Shown here in pieces: positions 32,275 through 41,243 of a DNA stretch of 64,000 nt. The notes under the pieces were generated by a model. That model was not told where the DNA came from. It worked only from the letters and a program-made list of their open reading frames with translations, and did no database searches. Source of the DNA: Henningerozyma blattae CBS 6284 (taxonomy: Eukaryota > Ascomycota > Saccharomycetes > Saccharomycetales > Saccharomycetaceae); NCBI RefSeq assembly GCF_000315915.1, contig NC_020187.1, positions 124,001 to 188,000 of the forward strand, written 5' to 3'. Position 1 is the first letter of the stretch. The number at the start of each line of letters is the position of its first letter. A program made the translations under genes and the position numbers.

Positions 32275-32750
32275 TAAAGACTATACTTATATGTAGCTCA
32301 AAAAATGTGCACGCGAGGAATCTATTCCGAAAAGAGACGTAGTGGGGACTATTCTCGGGTTTTTGGTAAGATACAGAGGAATCTGAGAAGACTGAGAGAT
32401 TACAGCAGATCAATTGCAATTTGGATATGCTAACAAATATGTCGTAGACGCTACAAACAAAATATTTATGGGGCCACTTCTGGGTTACTCCCTTAAGGTA
32501 GAATAAAAAAGATGAAAGGATAATTTTTGGAATCGTGTAACCATCATCAGAAGAGTCACCGTGGCAGATATAGTATACGAATTGGAACTGTGACTTGTAA
32601 GAGTTATCTTCCAGAATGTTCGTTCTGACGTAAACATCTATACATGCCCCGGGAATTTGTGTTTGACAGGATAAGGGTATTATATAATGAAAACGTTTCG
32701 GCAAGATGAATGTTTACAACAGGCTCTCTGTTTAACAAAACGTTATGTTG
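32275..32750. repeat. Dispersed repeat, copy B
   Basis: It pairs with copy A at 19340-19790 over its whole length with gaps. Shared landmarks in order: a GTGCACG-type start, ATCTGAGAAG, TACGAATTGGAAC, GTAAGAGTTATCTTCCAGAA, a TATATAA box and TCTGTTTAAC. The short stem at the AGAA...TTCT position is kept despite loop changes. An overlapping minus-strand open frame (32249-32704) has no recognisable family and is probably chance. Confidence 0.6.
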
Positions 32751-33537
32751 CTGTACAGTTTATACCAAAGCCTGGAATACTTCTTCAGGCTGACACTAAG
32801 AATCAGTATATATAGTCCATGACACTATCTTAATTTGGACTTTCCTATATTTTACACCATTTTTGGAGACTTGATTACTCTGGAATAGCAATTACGTAGT
32901 AGACCTTTTTTCTTATAAATTATTTATCCAATGTTTATAAAATGTAGTCTTTTAGATTGTCTTACATTCTTATTACAGCTCTATTTTCAAACAGAGGAGT
33001 TTGCAGAATTAATATTGTTTTACATTCCAGAATGAAAACAGCAACATATACATTCAAATTCCTCAAAACAAAAATGAAAAGTTAGTAGAATAAGAGACAT
33101 ATAATAATACCTAATTGGTAGTGCATGGCAATTCTTTTTGAAGAGTGGTGCACTTTTCAGAAAGAAAAACAAGTTATCACTATGTTCTAACTTTTCCTCG
33201 GATCGATCAAAATTATTATGATTAAGCTAAAGCTAAAATATGTCTGAATCTTTTTTATGAAAAAAAAGGACAAGATACAATAAACAAAACGTGATTTTTA
33301 GATTACTTTCTACAAACATCTGGGAAATACCTTAATGATGGTTTTTTTACTTGTCATTCAAATTATTTTAATGCACACGTGATACACATTTTGATGCTCC
33401 GATGGAAGACAGTACGCCGTCTTGACTATAAAAATTATTGATAATGATGAATAAATTATAAGTAGAAAAAAGAGCGAACCATATAGATTGTTCAAAATAG
33501 TGAGGATATATTAGACTATTATTCAAATATACACATT

Positions 33538-34782
33538 ATGGAGCCCATCGATCCAGATAAAAATGATACTAGACTGAATTGCCCATGCCGTCGTTGTTCA
33601 ATGCAAAAAAATGCAAATAATTATCCAAGAGAACGAAATAAGAACTATACAAACCTTCCGATATTGAATATTGAAAAATTTCTTAAATTAAAAGGTACAA
33701 AGTATGAACGTATTGTTTCTGAAGAATATCTTATGGGTAAATATGGTGCAAGAAAATCTCATTACATACTTGTATTTATTAATTGCATTCATCATAAGCT
33801 TGAAACAGGAGTGGCCATGATCCCAGACGATCACACTGATTCGTTAAGTCCTTGGGTGAAATCAAAGTTATTTCTTTTATTAGTGACCTTGTCTCAAAGA
33901 GGTGGACCAGAATATTGGTCTGATAAACTAGGCGCGAATCCAACAGAAAGTAAGTTAGTTGAGAATGATAATAAAAATGCTAAAAAGCGGAAGAGAAGAC
34001 CGTATTACACATTAACAGAACATATCATGCGACGTAATATTAAACAAGACTTTTCTGAATTAAATTATGATGACAATTATGTTTTTTCCTCCATTTGGGC
34101 AAATTTTATGGAAGGTTTGATAAATCATTATTTGGAACGTGTAATTATTCCCCACTCAGAAACAAAAGTTTGCCAACAATTATATAAGCCAATGATGAAG
34201 ATTATTTCATTATATAATGAGTATAATGAGCTTATGGAAAAAAGTGAAAAAAATGGATTTTTACAAGAACCTGAAGATGAATTAAAAGAAAATATAGGCA
34301 ATGATATCGTTGCTCATGAACGATTATACCGAGCACAGCAATTACTATGGCAAGCAAGACAAGATATACCAAAAACGATAAGTAAAGAGCTGACTCTTTT
34401 ATCTGAAATGTACTCAACATTGTCTGCTGATGAACAGGATTACGAGTTAGATGAATTTGTATGTTGTGCAGAGGAATATATAGAATTGGAATATTTACCT
34501 GCACTTATTGAAATTCTTTTTTCCAATGCAACTTCCATGTACTTTTGGAAAATAATGATGGTTTTAGAGCCGTTTTTCTATTATATTGAAGATTCTGAAG
34601 ATTCTAGCATAATTGATGAATGCGAGGAAAATATCGAGCCAGATATGATAGCGTCAGTGAAGGCAGAAGATTATAAATCAGATTCTGTTAGTACTATAAA
34701 TACAAATACCCAAAGACAGGATCCTAGAGTTATCACTCTAGAGAAAATCTGTGAAGTTGCTGCCAGACAGAAATGGATCTGA
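33538..34782 (+). CDS. Conserved yeast protein, probable YKL075C orthologue (function unknown)
   Basis: 414 residues. It opens with a Cys-rich patch CPCRRCSMQK (15-24), continues with helical, charged sequence, a basic cluster KNAKKRKRR at about 147-155, an acidic region around 355-385, and ends ITLEKICEVAARQKWI. I see no catalytic motif or membrane segment. The assignment is by gene order and strand: with PSG1, SMY1 and TEF4 it reproduces the S. cerevisiae run YKL075C-YKL077W-YKL079W-YKL081W in mirror image. The role of YKL075C is not established; the Cys patch might bind metal. Confidence 0.65.
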   Translation: MEPIDPDKNDTRLNCPCRRCSMQKNANNYPRERNKNYTNLPILNIEKFLKLKGTKYERIVSEEYLMGKYGARKSHYILVFINCIHHKLETGVAMIPDDHTDSLSPWVKSKLFLLLVTLSQRGGPEYWSDKLGANPTESKLVENDNKNAKKRKRRPYYTLTEHIMRRNIKQDFSELNYDDNYVFSSIWANFMEGLINHYLERVIIPHSETKVCQQLYKPMMKIISLYNEYNELMEKSEKNGFLQEPEDELKENIGNDIVAHERLYRAQQLLWQARQDIPKTISKELTLLSEMYSTLSADEQDYELDEFVCCAEEYIELEYLPALIEILFSNATSMYFWKIMMVLEPFFYYIEDSEDSSIIDECEENIEPDMIASVKAEDYKSDSVSTINTNTQRQDPRVITLEKICEVAARQKWI

Positions 34783-35004
34783 AACTTTTTTACTATTTTA
34801 TGCATGTCTCGTGATTTTTGTTCTGTTAAAGGTAAATACTAATTTATATAGATGTTCGATAATTATTACAATATTAATATAATAAAAATACAACGATTAA
34901 TTAATTATTAATAATATATAACGCCTTTTTTGCCGTTTATATAATGATATGGGTAAAGTAGTTTTTATGGGGTAAGAGGGGTAATTATAAATGAGAAATT
35001 GACT

Positions 35005-37899
35005 CTAATATTGCTTATCAGTTTTATTAGTGACAGGAAGTTCAGAATACTTTCTATTCTTCATATTGCTAAATTTTTGGATATTTGACATCTTATCAAT
35101 GATACGATGTCTTGATTTAATTGCATTTTCAGTAACGTCAGAGAAATCACGATGACCCTTACCAAATTCTAAAAAGAAATAGAAAACAGCACAACAAACT
35201 AATACCGCCGTAGGCATTGTTAAAGCAATATACCACCACTTTGCGCCATGCAAACCAGCATCCTCCAATTGCAGTTGTTCCTTTGTCTTCTTAAATACAC
35301 GTGCCCCAACTAATATTCTTAATAAAATTCCGTTTTCCAATGGATTGAACTCATTATCTGGGATATTACTTGGTTGAATCGATAGGACAATTTTACGTTC
35401 ATATTCATCCTGTAGCCATTCTTCAGCAATTTCAATTGGGAAGATACCACTATCATTGTCTAACCATTCAGATGAGAAAAAGGTTGCAGGGATATCCCTC
35501 TTGACTAATCCAATATTTTTCAGGTCTTTATCCACATTATCTTTCTCCTTATGTTCATCTTCTTCAACATCTTGGATAATATCTTGGATAAACTCACGCT
35601 TGTCTTTATGTTTACCAGCTTCAACAGCTTGGATGATGTCTTGGATAAAGTCACGTTTGTCCTTGTGCTTACCAGCTTCAACGGCTTGTATAATATCTTG
35701 AATAAAATCACGCTTGTCCTTTTGTTCGCCTTCTTCAACGTCTTGGATGATATCTTGGATAAAGTCACGTTTACCCTTATGTTTACCAGCTTCAACAGCT
35801 TGAATTATATCTTGGATGAAGTTACGTTTATCCTTATGTTCTCCTTCTTCAACATCCTGGATGATATCTTGGATAAAGTCACGTTTACCCTTATGTTTAC
35901 CAGCTTCAACAGCTTGAATTATATCTTGGATGAAGTTACGCTTATCCTTATGTTCTCCTTCTTCAACATCCTGGATGATATCTTGGATAAAATCACGCTT
36001 GTCTTTGTGCTTACCAGCTTCAACGGCTTGGATAATGTCTTCGATAAACTCGCGCTTACCTTTATCCTTACCAGCTTCAACAGCTTGAACTATATCTTGG
36101 ATGAAATCACGCTTATCTTTGTGTTCGCCTTCCTCAACATCTTGGATAATGTCTTGAATGAAGTCACGCTTGTCTTTGTGTTCGCCTTCCTCAACATCCT
36201 GGATGATATCTTGGATAAAATCACGCTTGTCTTTATGTTTACCAGCTTCAACGGCTTGTATAATATCTTGAATAAAATCACGCTTGTCCTTTTGTTCGCC
36301 TTCTTCAACGTCTTGGATGATATCTTGGATAAAGTCACGTTTACCCTTATGTTTACCAGCTTCAACAGCTTGAATTATATCTTGGATGAAGTTACGTTTA
36401 TCCTTATGTTCTCCTTCTTCAACATCCTGGATGATGTCTTGGATAAAATCACGCTTGTCTTTGTGTTCACTTTCTTCAACATCCTGGATGATATCTTGGA
36501 TAAAATCACACTTGTCATTGTGTTTACCAGCTTCAACGGCTTGGATAATGTCTTCGATAAACTCGCGCTTACCTTTATCCTTACCAGCTTCAACAGCTTG
36601 AACTATATCTTGGATGAAATCACGCTTATCTTTGTGTTCGCCTTCCTCAACATCTTGGATAATGTCTTGAATGAAGTCACGCTTGTCTTTGTGTTTACCA
36701 GCTTCAACAGCTTGGATGATGTCTTGGATAAAGTCACGTTTGTCCTTGTGCTTACCAGCTTCAACGGCTTGTATAATATCTTGAATAAAATCACGCTTGT
36801 CCTTTTGTTCGCCTTCTTCAACGTCTTGGATGATATCTTGGATAAAGTCACGTTTACCCTTATGTTTACCAGCTTCAACAGCTTGAATTATATCTTGGAT
36901 AAAGTCACGTTTGTCTTTTTGTTCACTTGCTTCAGCATCTTGAATAATATCTTGTATAAAGTCACGTTTGTCCTTGTGTTTACCAGCTTCAACAGCTTGA
37001 ATAATGTCTTGAATAAAATCACGCTTACCTTTATTTTTACCAGCTTCAACAGCTTGGATAATATCTTGAATAAAGTCACGCATATCCATATTTTCGCCTT
37101 CTTCGAAGTCTTCTGCTGTGTCGTGACGCTTCAAAACTGCAATATCTTCTAGGCTTTCATGAAGCTTCTCCTTTGTCCTTTGTTCATCGTTTTCAATATC
37201 ATTTGTAATATCATCTATTAGATCACGCTTAAAAAGGCCCTTATCTTTAATTTTTTCTTTAACATATGATAAGTGGATACGAACCTTATCGATATCTTTC
37301 TCAGTCAATTCGTTCTTGAAAAATTTTGTATACCAAGAAACAAAATAAGTCTTACCAACTTTCCATTCACTATTTTCATTTGGAGTGCAAAATGGTTCAC
37401 TTGAGCCAGATTTAGAGCCACCCTTTTTAAAATAACGTTCAGGCGTACATCTAATAATTGGGTTCAAGCTAATATATGTATCGTCTTCTGGAATCATAAC
37501 ATCTTCTTCATAAACATCACCAGGGTTCATATTATGTGCCTTCAGCTCTTCATAAGAATAAGTACGTACGGATGCTGTTTGGAAATATGTTGAATAGTCT
37601 GGCTTGGCTTTTTTAGTATGTCCATTTTTCAATTCAGGCTTGATAGTTTGTGGTGTACCATCTTTTTTTAGAGAAACCCATGGTTCCAAAGGGTTAGGTG
37701 GATCTTCAGGTTTACCACTAAATACGACACCACCAATTACTGTTGGAGTAACTATCTCTACCTTAGTGCCATAAATTGTTCTAACCCAAGGTTTTGGTTG
37801 TTCAGTAGTGTCTAATTTTTCCTTTGGCTCAACAACAGGTTTATAAGCGAAGGCTGTCCCAAACAAAAGGGCAGATGCCATGGAATACGAGACTTTCAT
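35005..37899 (-). CDS. PSG1: Psg1-like Golgi type I membrane protein with a 27-unit Kex2-site repeat array
   Basis: 964 residues, against about 390 in S. cerevisiae Psg1. Order: signal peptide (1-18, MKVSYSMASALLFGTAFA); conserved luminal domain (WVRTIYGTKVEIVTPTVIGG, PWVSLKKDGTPQTIKPELKN, KKAKPDYSTYFQTASVRTYS); a dibasic-rich stretch (LFKRD, VLKRH); the repeat array at 274-786; a final LVKRD; a second luminal part; a transmembrane helix (WWYIALTMPTAVLVCCAVFYF region) and a basic cytosolic tail. In S. cerevisiae Psg1 is cut by Kex2 and stabilises the proton pump Pma1 in the Golgi. Gene order (YKL075C, PSG1, SMY1, TEF4) supports the orthology. All extra length is in the array. Confidence 0.88.
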   Translation of the reverse strand: MKVSYSMASALLFGTAFAYKPVVEPKEKLDTTEQPKPWVRTIYGTKVEIVTPTVIGGVVFSGKPEDPPNPLEPWVSLKKDGTPQTIKPELKNGHTKKAKPDYSTYFQTASVRTYSYEELKAHNMNPGDVYEEDVMIPEDDTYISLNPIIRCTPERYFKKGGSKSGSSEPFCTPNENSEWKVGKTYFVSWYTKFFKNELTEKDIDKVRIHLSYVKEKIKDKGLFKRDLIDDITNDIENDEQRTKEKLHESLEDIAVLKRHDTAEDFEEGENMDMRDFIQDIIQAVEAGKNKGKRDFIQDIIQAVEAGKHKDKRDFIQDIIQDAEASEQKDKRDFIQDIIQAVEAGKHKGKRDFIQDIIQDVEEGEQKDKRDFIQDIIQAVEAGKHKDKRDFIQDIIQAVEAGKHKDKRDFIQDIIQDVEEGEHKDKRDFIQDIVQAVEAGKDKGKREFIEDIIQAVEAGKHNDKCDFIQDIIQDVEESEHKDKRDFIQDIIQDVEEGEHKDKRNFIQDIIQAVEAGKHKGKRDFIQDIIQDVEEGEQKDKRDFIQDIIQAVEAGKHKDKRDFIQDIIQDVEEGEHKDKRDFIQDIIQDVEEGEHKDKRDFIQDIVQAVEAGKDKGKREFIEDIIQAVEAGKHKDKRDFIQDIIQDVEEGEHKDKRNFIQDIIQAVEAGKHKGKRDFIQDIIQDVEEGEHKDKRNFIQDIIQAVEAGKHKGKRDFIQDIIQDVEEGEQKDKRDFIQDIIQAVEAGKHKDKRDFIQDIIQAVEAGKHKDKREFIQDIIQDVEEDEHKEKDNVDKDLKNIGLVKRDIPATFFSSEWLDNDSGIFPIEIAEEWLQDEYERKIVLSIQPSNIPDNEFNPLENGILLRILVGARVFKKTKEQLQLEDAGLHGAKWWYIALTMPTAVLVCCAVFYFFLEFGKGHRDFSDVTENAIKSRHRIIDKMSNIQKFSNMKNRKYSELPVTNKTDKQY
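35542..37080 (-). repeat. 27 tandem 57-bp repeats inside PSG1 encoding 19-residue units joined by Lys-Arg
   Basis: Each unit reads R-[D/E/N]-F-I-[Q/E]-D-I-[I/V]-Q-x-x-E-x-x-x-x-[D/N/G/E]-K. Two main types alternate irregularly: an A type (QAVEAGKHKDK or GKHKGK ends) and a D type (QDVEEGEHKDK or GEQKDK ends). 25 of 26 junctions are Lys-Arg, a Kex2 site; one is Lys-Cys (unit 10 to 11). F, I, I/V and V/A fall on one helical face, so the units would form short amphipathic helices. Blocks of several units recur, showing expansion by unequal exchange. Because 57 is a multiple of three, other frames also stay open across the array. Confidence 0.95.
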
Positions 37900-38665
37900 C
37901 TTGTATCTTGCTCAATTGATGTTAGTTTTCTTCTCGTTTTCCCTTCTTCACTTTGAGAAGAGAATATTGATCAATATATATATATATATATATATATGTC
38001 CGTACGTGTGTTTGTATGTGTCTAAAAACGAAAAATAGGGTGGAAGCTAAAGATTTGGTAATCTTAGTGAGCTTATTATTTAAAGAAAAAGTAATTTGCG
38101 AGATCTAGGTGAACGTTGGATCTAACCTTAAGGTTTGTTCTTAAATAAAAGATATGAAAAAAATGGCCGAAATGAGAGATCTTGTCTGAAAGTTTCAAAT
38201 CTCCTAAAAATTACCGTGCAAATTGATAGTAAATATTTACAAAAAGCGGATTCCCTTTACAGCCGAGAAAAATATTTCAGCTGAAAAAAAAAAAAAGTGG
38301 GCACTGTAAAAATGGCTCATCGGTTCAGGTCCAAAGCGGCCGTTACAATAACATTACTTTAGCAATTATGAAACTGTGTGGGATGGAGTTGCGGTTAAGG
38401 TTGAAGTTTTCGTCACTTTAGGAATTCAGTGCTTCGTACTTTCCTAAAAGAAGGCCTTGAACCTACCATATAGTATAGAAATTGTTCTGAAAGGCCATGA
38501 GTACTGAGAAAGGAAATCAATAAAAGAGACAGCTGGAAGTAGGTCCTGAGAATATAGAGTGGAGGGGTTATAAGAAAACAGCTACATAAGATAACTTCAA
38601 TACTAATCCCGAATTGAAACAATTAGACAGGAGGTAAACAGGTACACATTATTCATTGATCCGGG
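37900..38665. other. Divergent promoter region PSG1/SEN15
   Basis: A TA repeat lies at about 37975-37996. A GC-richer patch lies near 38330-38345 (AAAGCGGCCGTTAC). No RNA gene or assignable factor site. Confidence 0.5.
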
Positions 38666-38989
38666 ATGGACGAGAAATTGGAGTTAGTACGAAACAATCT
38701 AGTCCATTACCAACAATGGGAAGACGTGAGAGTATCACCTGCTTCCTTTCAGTGGGAAGGTGAAAATATACAACTTATTATCGGAAAGCCTAGTAACTCC
38801 GAGAGAGAGGAATGCGTGCTTCCTGTGGAGTACTCTCAATATCAAGAGAGTTTGTTGACTACAAACCTTATTGATGCGACTTTTACTAATTTGGTCTCTG
38901 AAGAGTTTGAAAGAATAGTCTTGGCGATTATTGGAGATGATGGTACGGTCGTTTTCTATTATATTACCAGAGGAACTTCTACCATATAA
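38666..38989 (+). CDS. SEN15: tRNA splicing endonuclease subunit Sen15
   Basis: 107 residues (128 in S. cerevisiae). It is a small single-domain protein with VRNNLVHYQQWEDVRV at the start and IIGDDGTVVFYYITRG at the end, the latter like the final strands of the Sen15 fold. Sen15 is a structural subunit of the Sen2-Sen34-Sen54-Sen15 complex that removes tRNA introns at the mitochondrial surface. It has no catalytic triad, as expected. It stands next to ARG7; in S. cerevisiae both are in the YMR059W-YMR062C neighbourhood. The match is short, so some doubt remains. Confidence 0.82.
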   Translation: MDEKLELVRNNLVHYQQWEDVRVSPASFQWEGENIQLIIGKPSNSEREECVLPVEYSQYQESLLTTNLIDATFTNLVSEEFERIVLAIIGDDGTVVFYYITRGTSTI

Positions 38990-39187
38990 ACATCGCTCAA
39001 ACTAACTACTGACAATCCACACAAACACAAACACAAACACACACACACACATATATATATGTATATATATATATTTATATTCGCATTTACTTATGCCTCT
39101 CATTTATTAATTTATAAAGTTTTTATATGTACATATCTATATTATAGATAATTATGCTAGAATGAAACAAGAAATCAATGCATGCTT

Positions 39188-40531
39188 CTAAGTACGGTAG
39201 TCCCCATTAATGGTAACATATTCATGAGTTAGATCACAAGTCCAGAATTGAGCAGTTTCAGTACCAGTATTCAAATCGACTAGGACCTCTAAATCTTCTA
39301 AAGCTAACATTTGAGAAGCACGCTCTTCATCGAGATTTAACTGTGGGACACCGTTGATAACCAACTTCAATTCTTTTGGCTCACTATTATCAGTGGTAAC
39401 AAAGCTAACACTAATCTTGTCTGCATCTAATGCTCTCATATCGTTTAACTTAGCATAACCAATAGCACATAAGATACGACCCCAATTGGCATCTTGTCCA
39501 TATAAGGCAGTTTTTACTAGCATAGAGTTAGAAATAGATTCTGCGATTGTACGAGCATCAGCGTAATTTTCAGAATTAATCACTTTCACTGTCACAAATT
39601 TTGTTGATCCTTCTCCATCACGTACTACTAGTTTAGCTAAATCTTGGGCGACCGATGTAATATTTAATTTAATTTCATCATATAACTCAGAATCTTCTGT
39701 AATATCTTCCATTTGATTATCAATTGCACCATTTGATAACATACATAAAGTATCGTTCGTACTCATATCGCCATCAACAGATATACAATTGAAAGAACGA
39801 TCAACAGCGTATTTTAAAGAAGATGTTGCTGCAGACGAAGATAAAGGTAAATCAGTAATTAAATAGCTTAATAGAGTAGCCATATTTGGGCATATCATAC
39901 CAGCCCCCTTCGCAATACCGGTGATAGTATAAGTTTGCCCAGTTGTGGATAATTTGAATTGTTTGGAAATTATCTTTGGGAAAGTATCAGTAGTACAAAT
40001 AGATTTGGCAAAATTTAACCAAGAATTGAAATCACTGCCAAATGCCTTTTTATCATTGAAAATTTTTTCAATACCATTCTCAAGTTTATCCATAGGCAAA
40101 CGTTGTCCAATAACACCAGTAGACATAACCAGAGATAGATTTTCAGAACTGTCACTGCCAAGATGCTTACTAACTAAATCTACCGTTTTCTCAGCGTCTT
40201 CTTGGCCTTGGTCACCAGTTACTGAATTTGCACAACCTGAATTTACAATTGTTGCGATAACACCTTCACCTTTGGTATGTTGAAGAACATTTCTTGAGAC
40301 AGTAACAGGAGCAGCTTGAAATTTATTTGTAGTAAATACTGCAGCAGCTCTTGCTCTCTTTGGATCATTGACATTCCTTATAACCCCTAAATCTAAAGCA
40401 TTATTTTTTTTAATACCTGCAGAGATTGATGCAGTTTCAAAACCTAGAGGAAAAGTAGCATGGGTTGGAACAAATCTTGCATATTTGTCTAAAGGTTTAG
40501 CCTTTTGTAATAGAGTCTTTGTAGTGTGCAT
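39188..40531 (-). CDS. ARG7: Mitochondrial ornithine acetyltransferase (bifunctional ArgJ family)
   Basis: 447 residues (441 in S. cerevisiae Arg7/Ecm40). The first 20 residues are basic and serve as a mitochondrial presequence. The self-cleavage site is visible in [14 protein letters not shown], with cutting expected between A218 and T219 to create the N-terminal nucleophile of the beta chain. [20 protein letters not shown] and GQDANWGRI are family signatures. The enzyme recycles acetyl groups between acetylornithine and glutamate in arginine synthesis. A Gcn4 site lies upstream (40882-40888). Confidence 0.97.
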   Translation of the reverse strand: MHTTKTLLQKAKPLDKYARFVPTHATFPLGFETASISAGIKKNNALDLGVIRNVNDPKRARAAAVFTTNKFQAAPVTVSRNVLQHTKGEGVIATIVNSGCANSVTGDQGQEDAEKTVDLVSKHLGSDSSENLSLVMSTGVIGQRLPMDKLENGIEKIFNDKKAFGSDFNSWLNFAKSICTTDTFPKIISKQFKLSTTGQTYTITGIAKGAGMICPNMATLLSYLITDLPLSSSAATSSLKYAVDRSFNCISVDGDMSTNDTLCMLSNGAIDNQMEDITEDSELYDEIKLNITSVAQDLAKLVVRDGEGSTKFVTVKVINSENYADARTIAESISNSMLVKTALYGQDANWGRILCAIGYAKLNDMRALDADKISVSFVTTDNSEPKELKLVINGVPQLNLDEERASQMLALEDLEVLVDLNTGTETAQFWTCDLTHEYVTINGDYRT

Positions 40532-40881
40532 ATTTTTTTAGTTTTTTTTTTTTTTTTTTGATATAGTAGAGGTTTACTATTGATTGGTAGTCCGAATAGG
40601 TACAGGCTTGAGGATTCTTATAACATCAAGAATTAAGACACACCAATTCATTGTTCTGAATTATGTTACGCATATTTATATATTTTATTCACCCCAAGTA
40701 TTATAATATATTGTACCAAGTTATTCAAGGTGTCCATTTGCTGCTCCAAACACTCTACGGTTGTCGGATAAACCTTTTCACCTACTAGTATTAATTGACT
40801 AAATCTGCTTATGGGTAAAAGCCATCGCAAATGGTCATCATGAAAATTAACTCTATATAATATTGATCAAATTTTTTTTTT

Positions 40882-40888
40882 TGACTCA
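40882..40888. promoter_or_regulatory. Gcn4 binding site upstream of ARG7
   Basis: A perfect TGACTCA, preceded by a T-run, about 350 bp from the ARG7 start codon. Gcn4 drives arginine genes on amino-acid starvation. The 712-bp region 40532-41243 holds nothing else I recognise; a 71-codon open frame at 40948-41163 has no family. Confidence 0.7.
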
Positions 40889-41243
40889 TACAAACATGCG
40901 AAAACGGAAAATGACGCATTCCCGTACGAGTCCTTCTTTTTTAGGACATGCTTAAGAAAGAAAGAAAGTGTTTGTCATTAACTGTAATATTTTCTCTGAC
41001 GACTACTTGTCACTGGACAGGATCATCAACTATTAATCAATCCAGTCTTTTGAAGTATTGCTTTATTAATCTGGAAATAGACGAGTATAAGAACAAATTT
41101 TGGGAAAAGATAATTCCGCGCATGAAAAGAAGTTTGGTTATCATATTGTATTGTATTTTTTGAAAAAAAAAAAAAATAAAAGAACTCCTAAATTTATTGT
41201 ATAAAAACTATATAATGAGTAGCGGCACTGATAATTAGGGCTT

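Larger units (their letters stand above)
29915..33537. other. Gene-poor 3.6-kb gap between ADY2 and the YKL075C-like gene
   Basis: No convincing coding sequence. The short open frames here lack recognisable families. Contents I can point to: the GC-richer island 30600-30840, a stem AAGCTAAT/ATTAGCTT (31369-31376 with 31396-31403) enclosing an inner GAAG/CTTC hairpin, and repeat copy B (32275-32750). Otherwise it is AT-rich DNA. Gene order changes from the YCR block to the YKL block across it. Confidence 0.6.

Noticed and set aside
35551..37152. 533-codon open frame on the plus strand antisense to PSG1, plus several shorter ones
   Set aside because: The 57-bp repeat is a multiple of three, so any stop-free frame in one unit stays open through the array. 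The product is a monotonous hydrophobic repeat with no family or start context.
40835..40841. Box C-like ATGATGA on the minus strand upstream of ARG7
   Set aside because: No D box CTGA within 100 nt and no rRNA complementarity recognised.
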